10,911 nt of DNA from Candidatus Saccharimonadota bacterium (GTDB taxonomy: Bacteria > Patescibacteriota > Saccharimonadia > Saccharimonadales > UBA4665). The stretch spans positions 1 through 10,911 of the forward strand of contig JARIHB010000090.1 in the NCBI GenBank assembly GCA_029288515.1. The letters are read 5' to 3'. The notes beneath the pieces were generated by a model that saw only the letters and a program-made list of their open reading frames with translations, ran no database searches and was not told the DNA's origin. This document shows, piece by piece, positions 6,758 to 10,911 of the stretch (the first letter of the stretch is position 1; every line of letters begins with the position of its first letter). The position numbers were made by a program, and so were the translations under genes.

Positions 6758-7525
6758 ATGGATTCAGGCAGCTTTGAAGAGGGTGAGGGGTTTGAAGGTA
6801 TACCGCCAGCCGGTGACGATTCGGGTGACGCTGAACGGCTGTCGCGTATGCATTTTTTGCCTCCCGACGCTGCCGAGCAAGCACCTGAGCCGGCTCCGGA
6901 GTCAACAGACGCGCCACCACCTATAGAGGTAGCTAGCTTTATAGTGAAGCACGACGCCACCCATCCGGAAGTGCCCGCCGAAGATGTTCCGATTGTGCGG
7001 CGCATCTTCAGCTCGACGGTCGATGATATGCTCCTTGCATATGCCGCTGACGTCTACCATACAGGTGCGTCGGTGCATATTAGCTCGGAGGATACATTGG
7101 CGTGCCATGTCCCACTGAACGATGGCGGTCATTACAGCATCGGCGTTATGGTACAAACGGGTGGGTCGGACAACGATCCGGCTCGCTTCCGTGACCCGTC
7201 TAGGCGCCCTGTGAAGGAAGTAGAGGTAATACATTTTCCGGTGAGCGGTAACCGGGCGCTGTATCGGTGGACCGAGTACGCCGACGGCACCGTTCGCCGG
7301 TATACGGATACCGATATAGAAGCCACACAACAGCGCCTCGGCGATATTCCCGATGACGAAACGATAAAAGGCTTCACCTACGAAGTGAAGCGGAACTTGG
7401 AACTCGCAGCCTCCCTGGGTTACCAGAATCAGCAAGTAGGTATAGATGAAATAAACGGCCTGGCCGACTTTTTACATCAGCCCGGTCTGCAACTCGGTAT
7501 ACCGTTTGACGATTTAGGCGGCTAG
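6758..7525 (+). CDS. MHFLP-family protein 3 (unrecognised function, tandem paralogue)
   Basis: 255 residues from the second of two tandem ATGs (6755 would add one Met); 6758 fits the 8-nt spacing from TATAAT. Acidic, soluble-looking, no signal peptide. Landmarks parallel the second paralogue: GSFEE 4-8, MHFLP 31-35, FIVKHDATHP 61-70, VPAEDVPIVRR 72-82, DDMLLAY 89-95, NDGGHYSIGV 121-130, LYRWTEYADGTVRRYT 168-183, GYQNQQVGIDEINGL 221-235, and a variable hydrophobic/acidic tail. Conservation is strongest in the WTEYADG block and the C-terminal EINGL block, while N-terminal linkers vary. This suggests a compact domain of about 190 residues with a flexible acidic head. No known fold or enzyme motif is evident. 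It is followed by a GC-rich inverted repeat and then prfB. Confidence 0.9.
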   Translation: MDSGSFEEGEGFEGIPPAGDDSGDAERLSRMHFLPPDAAEQAPEPAPESTDAPPPIEVASFIVKHDATHPEVPAEDVPIVRRIFSSTVDDMLLAYAADVYHTGASVHISSEDTLACHVPLNDGGHYSIGVMVQTGGSDNDPARFRDPSRRPVKEVEVIHFPVSGNRALYRWTEYADGTVRRYTDTDIEATQQRLGDIPDDETIKGFTYEVKRNLELAASLGYQNQQVGIDEINGLADFLHQPGLQLGIPFDDLGG

Positions 7526-7541
7526 CCGGGCCCGTAGCCCG
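7520..7541 (+). other. GC-rich inverted repeat after the third MHFLP gene
   Basis: Two alternative short hairpins overlap the end of the gene: GGCTA (7520-7524) with TAGCC (7535-7539), or CGGGC (7527-7531) with GCCCG (7537-7541). No T-run follows, so it is not a standard intrinsic terminator. It could still weaken read-through into prfB. Confidence 0.3.
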
Positions 7542-7549
7542 TAAGGGAT
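7542..7549 (+). repeat. TAAGGGAT element, copy 3
   Basis: Exact copy of the 8-bp word, in the gap between the third MHFLP gene and prfB, about 20 bp upstream of the prfB -10. Like copy 2 it is preceded by CCC plus one purine, giving a shared CCCRTAAGGGAT. Confidence 0.45.
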
Positions 7550-7568
7550 ACTATGCAGTTTCATACGG

Positions 7569-7574
7569 TATAAT
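7569..7574 (+). promoter_or_regulatory. -10 box for prfB, predicted leaderless
   Basis: A perfect TATAAT ends exactly 7 nt before ATG 7582. No good -35 is seen at 16-18 bp. The spacing to the start codon matches that of ftsE and the second MHFLP gene. Confidence 0.65.
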
Positions 7575-7581
7575 AGAGCCA

Positions 7582-8670
7582 ATGGAAGATCTGAACCAGC
7601 AGGCTTTAGACATGCAGGCCGAAATTGAAGGCGCTGCCGAGCGCATCGACGTTGACGCGCTTGTGGAGCACAAGCTGAAACTCGACGAGCAGATTGCCAA
7701 GCCTGATTTCTGGAGCGACCCTGCGAAGGCCCAAGAGGTAGTGAAGCAGCAAGCCAAGCTGGACCGGCGCGTGCATCCCTGGCTGGAGCTGCAGCGTGAT
7801 ATTAACGACCTGGTAGAGCTGCTGAGTTTTAACGAAGAAACGATGCGTGCCGACCTAAGCGGCCAGTTGAACGATATAGTGACGCGCTTTGCCAAGCTCA
7901 AGCAGGAGCTGTCTTTTGCCGGCGCGTATGACGATCACGACGTCATTGTGAATATCTATGCCGGTGCCGGCGGCACTGATGCCCAGGACTGGGCGCAGAT
8001 GCTCACGCGTATGTATGTGCGATGGGCTGATAACCATCGGTTTGATGTACAAACGGTTGACGAATCGGCAGGCGATGAAGCTGGCCTTAAAAGCATCACA
8101 CTCGAAATAAGCGGCGATTTTGCTTATGGACGGCTGAAGGGGGAACATGGGGTGCACCGGCTTGTTCGTCTTAGTCCTTTTAATGCCGATAACTTGCGCC
8201 AAACCAGTTTTGCTAAAGTTGATGTGCTGCCAAAGGTCGACCGGCCTGAAGAACTCGCAATTGACGACAAAGACCTGCGCATTGATGTGTATCGTTCAGG
8301 TGGGCACGGTGGCCAAAGCGTGAACACTACCGATTCGGCAGTGCGCATTACCCATCTGCCTACCGGCATTACCGTAGCCATCCAAAACGAACGCTCGCAG
8401 CTGCAAAACAAAGAGGTGGCGCTTACTATACTGCGTTCAAAGCTGATAGCGCTCCAGCTGGAGCAGCACAAGGAAAAGATCAGCGAACTGAAGGGGCCGA
8501 ACCAATCAGCGGAGTGGGGTAATCAGATCCGTTCGTATGTGCTGCATCCCTATAAGCAAGTAAAAGACTTACGCACCCGATATGAGACCAGCGATGCCGA
8601 AGGCGTGCTGGACGGCAACATCGACCCGCTCATTACAGCCTACCTCGACCACATGCTCGGCAAAGAGTAA
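7582..8670 (+). CDS. prfB: Peptide chain release factor 2 (RF2)
   Basis: RF2 reads UAA and UGA stop codons in the ribosomal A site and triggers hydrolysis of peptidyl-tRNA. The 362-residue protein carries the RF2-type anticodon-mimic tripeptide SPF at 198-200 (RF1 would have PAT) within VHRLVRLSPFNADN, and the universal GGQ at 243-245 inside GGHGGQSVNTTDSAVRITH. The N-terminal coiled-coil region (about 1-110) and the AGAGGTDAQDWAQM block (127-140) are typical, and the C-terminus IRSYVLHPYKQVKDLRT is diagnostic. The frame is continuous from ATG, so the programmed +1 frameshift that autoregulates prfB in many bacteria is absent. The start lies 7 nt after TATAAT. Presence of RF2 agrees with UGA being a stop here and argues against the UGA-glycine code of some other Patescibacteria. 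Confidence 0.98.
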   Translation: MEDLNQQALDMQAEIEGAAERIDVDALVEHKLKLDEQIAKPDFWSDPAKAQEVVKQQAKLDRRVHPWLELQRDINDLVELLSFNEETMRADLSGQLNDIVTRFAKLKQELSFAGAYDDHDVIVNIYAGAGGTDAQDWAQMLTRMYVRWADNHRFDVQTVDESAGDEAGLKSITLEISGDFAYGRLKGEHGVHRLVRLSPFNADNLRQTSFAKVDVLPKVDRPEELAIDDKDLRIDVYRSGGHGGQSVNTTDSAVRITHLPTGITVAIQNERSQLQNKEVALTILRSKLIALQLEQHKEKISELKGPNQSAEWGNQIRSYVLHPYKQVKDLRTRYETSDAEGVLDGNIDPLITAYLDHMLGKE

Positions 8671-8682
8671 AAGCGTACTAAA

Positions 8683-8711
8683 TTGACATAAGCACAATAC
8701 TATGCTAATGT
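8683..8711 (+). promoter_or_regulatory. Strong sigma-70-type promoter upstream of the 81-aa gene
   Basis: Consensus -35 TTGACA (8683-8688), 17-bp spacer, and TAATGT (8706-8711) preceded by TGC, an extended -10. The -10 ends 26 nt before ATG 8738, so, unlike most promoters here, it would give a leader of about 20 nt. That leader is A-rich and has no Shine-Dalgarno sequence. Confidence 0.65.
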
Positions 8712-8737
8712 TAAATCAAACGTAACGAAACAAACAT

Positions 8738-8983
8738 ATGCATCACTCACGCCCCCACTTACCGCGAATGTATCATCAGGGCTACGGCTCACAGCCACAC
8801 GGTTTTGACACGCACGGCATGAGCCAGTGGGCGACCCGTAAGGCGACCGATCTGGCCGATATGCGCGATCCGCAGCCGGACGTACTGTCCACAGTACAGG
8901 CCGAGCATGAGCACCGCCTGCCGGCGGAAGCGAACCTCGGTGCGATAGCAGTCAACCAGGCCATACCTGAACAATACCGGTAG
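8738..8983 (+). CDS. Small hypothetical protein with His-rich N-terminus
   Basis: 81 residues, unrecognised. The first 26 residues contain six histidines along with Pro, Gly, Tyr and Arg (MHHSRPHLPRMYHQGYGSQ), and the rest is a charged, probably helical segment ending in VNQAIPEQYR. There is no signal peptide or membrane segment. A good promoter (8683-8711) supports transcription on this strand; two similar-sized frames on the opposite strand have no such support. ATG 8768 (MYHQG) is an alternative start. It lies in the prfB-ftsE interval and ends with TAG before a seven-T run (8992-8998). Metal or nucleic-acid binding is possible from composition alone but unproven. Confidence 0.6.
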   Translation: MHHSRPHLPRMYHQGYGSQPHGFDTHGMSQWATRKATDLADMRDPQPDVLSTVQAEHEHRLPAEANLGAIAVNQAIPEQYR

Positions 8984-8999
8984 AATATCGCTTTTTTTA

Positions 9000-9028
9000 T
9001 TGATGTTCGGCTGCTAAGTCAGTACATT
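9000..9028 (+). promoter_or_regulatory. Possible promoter for the 153-aa gene
   Basis: TTGATG (9000-9005), 17-bp spacer, TACATT (9023-9028), ending 9 nt before ATG 9038. TTTAAT (9027-9032) is an overlapping alternative -10 only 5 nt from the start. Either choice predicts a leaderless or nearly leaderless message. Confidence 0.5.
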
Positions 9029-9037
9029 TAATGCGCT

Positions 9038-9499
9038 ATGCCTGTATTTCGCGAATTGTTAAGTCCTCATAGTGAGGACGTTGAAGCTGTGCGCATGTAT
9101 GTCACTGCTTTGCGCGCCGGATATGAGCCCGATGATGTGATAATGGGTGATATTCGTACGCTTGCATATTGGTGGTCGCCGGAAGGGGAGAAGCGGCAGG
9201 TAGCTGGCGAGACAATGGCCGCCCTGGCGCTGAGTGAGATTGTGGGCGTATTCGAACGGCTGCCATCCCGGTCGGCGTTCAAGCTGCTGGTGGATGCGCT
9301 CCATGCCCGCACGGCGGCTGTCGGCCTGACGCCGACCAAACCAAACCGTGCTGTTACATTATGGACGCAAGGTCGCTGGAACCCGGGCGTGCAAATACTT
9401 CCGGTTGAAGGGTTGGGCGAAGCTGCAGATGTAAAGGCTTTATTTGAGCTGAATGCAAAGTACGAAGCTGTACGACGATGGGTGCCGTACGAACGATAG
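9038..9499 (+). CDS. Hypothetical protein, 153 aa, between prfB and ftsE
   Basis: I do not recognise this family. It is a soluble-looking, mixed alpha/beta sequence with no signal peptide, membrane segment or cysteines. It has a helical first half (SEDVEAVRMYVTALRAGYE, then LAYWWSPEGEKRQ near 43-55 and a long helix with ETMAALALSEIVGVFERL) and a second half with TLWTQGRWNPGVQILPVEG around 107-125 and a C-terminal helix ending in VRRWVPYER. Tryptophans are unusually frequent. ATG 9038 follows candidate -10 boxes. The stop TAG at 9497-9499 lies 18 bp before ftsE, and the ftsE promoter occupies that gap. Its position next to ftsEX does not show a division role. Length and a plausible promoter make it likely real. 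Confidence 0.78.
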   Translation: MPVFRELLSPHSEDVEAVRMYVTALRAGYEPDDVIMGDIRTLAYWWSPEGEKRQVAGETMAALALSEIVGVFERLPSRSAFKLLVDALHARTAAVGLTPTKPNRAVTLWTQGRWNPGVQILPVEGLGEAADVKALFELNAKYEAVRRWVPYER

Positions 9500-9501
9500 T
9501 T

Positions 9502-9510
9502 TGCTATAAT
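9502..9510 (+). promoter_or_regulatory. Extended -10 promoter for ftsEX, predicted leaderless
   Basis: TGC followed directly by a perfect TATAAT (9505-9510) forms an extended -10, which can compensate for the poor -35. The hexamer ends exactly 7 nt before ATG 9518, so the transcript probably starts at or next to the A of the start codon. Confidence 0.7.
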
Positions 9511-9517
9511 AGCGCTA

Positions 9518-10201
9518 ATGATTCTGTTGGACAGGGTAACCAAAACCTATGGGAAGGTAGCTACGCCGGCACTCGATCGGATTAGTTTGCATGTGGAACC
9601 GAAAGAGTTTGTGATTGTTGTAGGGCAGAGCGGCGCCGGCAAGACAACGTTGCTGCGCTTGCTGACGCGCGAAGAGAAACCTACCAGCGGGAAGATCATT
9701 GTGGGCGGCATCGATTATGACAAGCTGCGCGATAAAGATATACCGCTGCTACGCCGTAAGATTGGCGTTGTGTTTCAGGATTTTAAGCTACTGCCGAACC
9801 GCACAGTATTTGAGAATATTGCATTTGCCTTAGAAATTGTAGGCGCTTCCAACCACGAGATTAAGGCCACCGTGCCAAAGGTATTGGATATTGTAAACCT
9901 GCGCGGTAAAGAAAAGCGCATGCCCATGGAGCTGTCCGGCGGTGAACGCCAGCGAGTGGCTATTGCCCGGGCGATTGTGCGCCAGCCTAAAATTTTGATT
10001 GCCGACGAGCCAACCGGCAACCTTGACCCCAAGCATGCCTGGGATATTATCCGGGTGCTGGAAAAGATCAACCACTATGGCACGACGGTATTACTGACAA
10101 CTCACAATCAGGAAATTGTAAACAAACTGAAGCGCCGGGTAGTGACATTCTCGCACGGCCAGATATTAAACGATAAGGACCGGGCGTCGTATAAGATATG
10201 A
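9518..10201 (+). CDS. ftsE: Cell division ABC transporter ATP-binding protein FtsE
   Basis: FtsE is the cytoplasmic ATPase of FtsEX, which at the divisome controls peptidoglycan hydrolases through conformational signalling rather than transport. All ABC ATPase motifs are intact in the 227 residues: Walker A GQSGAGKT at 36-43, Q-loop Q87 in VVFQDFKLLPNRTVFEN (a typical FtsE sequence), signature LSGGE 139-143, Walker B ILIADEP with D163 and E164, D-loop NLD 168-170 and switch histidine H196. The length matches the family. The start follows an extended -10 by 7 nt. Its TGA stop overlaps the ftsX start as ATGA, indicating translational coupling. In many bacteria prfB directly precedes ftsE; here two orphan genes intervene. 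It is the only gene in the window that ends in TGA. Confidence 0.97.
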   Translation: MILLDRVTKTYGKVATPALDRISLHVEPKEFVIVVGQSGAGKTTLLRLLTREEKPTSGKIIVGGIDYDKLRDKDIPLLRRKIGVVFQDFKLLPNRTVFENIAFALEIVGASNHEIKATVPKVLDIVNLRGKEKRMPMELSGGERQRVAIARAIVRQPKILIADEPTGNLDPKHAWDIIRVLEKINHYGTTVLLTTHNQEIVNKLKRRVVTFSHGQILNDKDRASYKI

Positions 10202-10911
10202 ATCGTAAACTGAACACCTTTGCCCGGGTGGTACGCTCCGGTGTGGTCAACTTTGTCCGCAATGCTTGGTTGGCGATTGCTGCCATGGCAGTAATGATTA
10301 TTACGCTTACCATCGTGCTGTTCTCAATTATTGCTAACGCTACATTCGTTAATACGATTGCCCAGATAACCGATAAAATTGATGTGTCGGTGTATCTGAA
10401 GGACTCTGTCACCGACAGCCAGCGTAGCAAGCTCATCAGTGACTTGCGGGCGCTGCCGAACGTAAAAGAGGTGACCTATCTGTCGAAAGAGAAAGCCTTG
10501 CAGCGTTATAAGGAACAGAACGCTAATAATCCGGCGCTTTTGTCGGCTATCAACGAAACCGATAACCCGCTGCCGGCTACTGTCCAGGTAAAACCGCGCG
10601 AGCTGAACCAGATCCAGGACATTAAAGATTATTTGACACAACCATCGGTGGAACGACTTCAGTCTGATGACCCATCATATTCCGGCGACCGCAAGGCGGC
10701 CATCGATAAGATCTCGCACGCTACCAATTTGCTGCGCAAGGCGGGTATTGTAGCCGTGCTAATCTTTACGCTGATCTCGGTGCTTATCATCTTTAATACT
10801 ATCCGTATGACTATTTTCAATCGTCGTGATGAGCTGACAATTATGCGCCTTTTAGGGGCTACGACGTGGTTTATCCGGGGACCGTTTGTGGTGGAGAGCA
10901 TTATTTACGGC
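10198..10911 (+). CDS. ftsX: Cell division protein FtsX, membrane component (3' truncated by window edge)
   Basis: The membrane partner of FtsE; its extracellular loop activates cell-wall hydrolases during division. ATG 10198 overlaps the ftsE TGA, and the frame stays open to the window end (238 codons). Visible: a basic amphipathic N-terminus (1-23), first membrane segment about 24-46 (WLAIAAMAVMIITLTIVLF), an extracytoplasmic domain about 47-180 with the family-typical IDVSVYLKD and LPNVKEVTYLSKEKAL, a second membrane segment about 182-202 (AGIVAVLIFTLISVLIIFN), then the conserved cytoplasmic segment TIRMTIFNRRDELTIMRLLGA that contacts FtsE, and the start of the third membrane segment. Roughly 60 residues, including the fourth segment, lie beyond the window. 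No Shine-Dalgarno is present, consistent with coupling to ftsE. Confidence 0.96.
   Translation, partial: MNRKLNTFARVVRSGVVNFVRNAWLAIAAMAVMIITLTIVLFSIIANATFVNTIAQITDKIDVSVYLKDSVTDSQRSKLISDLRALPNVKEVTYLSKEKALQRYKEQNANNPALLSAINETDNPLPATVQVKPRELNQIQDIKDYLTQPSVERLQSDDPSYSGDRKAAIDKISHATNLLRKAGIVAVLIFTLISVLIIFNTIRMTIFNRRDELTIMRLLGATTWFIRGPFVVESIIYG

Noticed and set aside
8782..8974. Minus-strand 60-codon frames opposite the 81-aa gene
   Set aside because: No minus-strand promoter is seen, while the plus strand has a near-consensus one.
8976..8998. Intrinsic terminator before the seven-T run
   Set aside because: TACCGGTA is a short palindrome with no loop, and no GC-rich stem abuts the T-run.
1..10911. 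CRISPR arrays, tRNA or rRNA genes, insertion sequences, riboswitches
   Set aside because: No regularly spaced repeats, no recognisable tRNA arms, no transposase or terminal inverted repeats, and intergenic gaps too short for typical riboswitches.

Overview
The window is one contiguous, gene-dense stretch of bacterial chromosome with moderate base composition and short intergenic gaps. UGA is used as a stop (ftsE), and a complete peptide chain release factor 2 is present, so the code is standard. SecA without a zinc-binding tail, a secA-M16 peptidase pair, the prfB/ftsE/ftsX neighbourhood, the near absence of Shine-Dalgarno sequences and several orphan proteins together suggest a small-genome Patescibacteria/CPR organism, probably Candidatus Saccharibacteria (TM7). 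That placement is inference; the sequence carries no rRNA or other phylogenetic marker.

Layout. 1-3211 (+): the C-terminal two thirds of secA, followed 15 bp later by an M16 zinc peptidase, probably co-transcribed. 3180-4769 (-): a 529-residue protein with two predicted membrane segments, convergent with and overlapping the peptidase 3' end by 32 bp. 4770-4846: a 77-bp divergent promoter region. 4847-7525 (+): three tandem paralogous genes of unrecognised function, here called the MHFLP family (261, 269 and 255 aa). A 268-bp gap between the first and second holds a frameshifted remnant of a fourth copy. 7582-8670 (+): prfB. 8738-8983 and 9038-9499 (+): two orphan small proteins. 9518-10911 (+): ftsE and ftsX, overlapping by ATGA, with ftsX running off the window end.

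The most striking pattern is transcriptional. Most genes that begin a transcription unit have a good sigma-70 -10 hexamer (usually exactly TATAAT) ending 7-9 nt before the start codon, with no room for a leader or ribosome binding site. These look like leaderless mRNAs, and the pattern helps to choose starts (5901, 6758, and GTG 4769 on the minus strand). The likely operonic downstream genes (M16 peptidase, ftsX) lack it.

Functionally the recognisable genes are housekeeping: protein export (SecA), proteolysis (M16), translation termination (RF2), and cell-wall hydrolase control at division (FtsEX). The accessory content is the membrane protein and the MHFLP tandem family, which start back to back from one short intergenic region, plus the two orphans inserted between prfB and ftsEX. 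The MHFLP family is the best candidate for something undescribed. Nothing in the sequence reveals its biochemical role.
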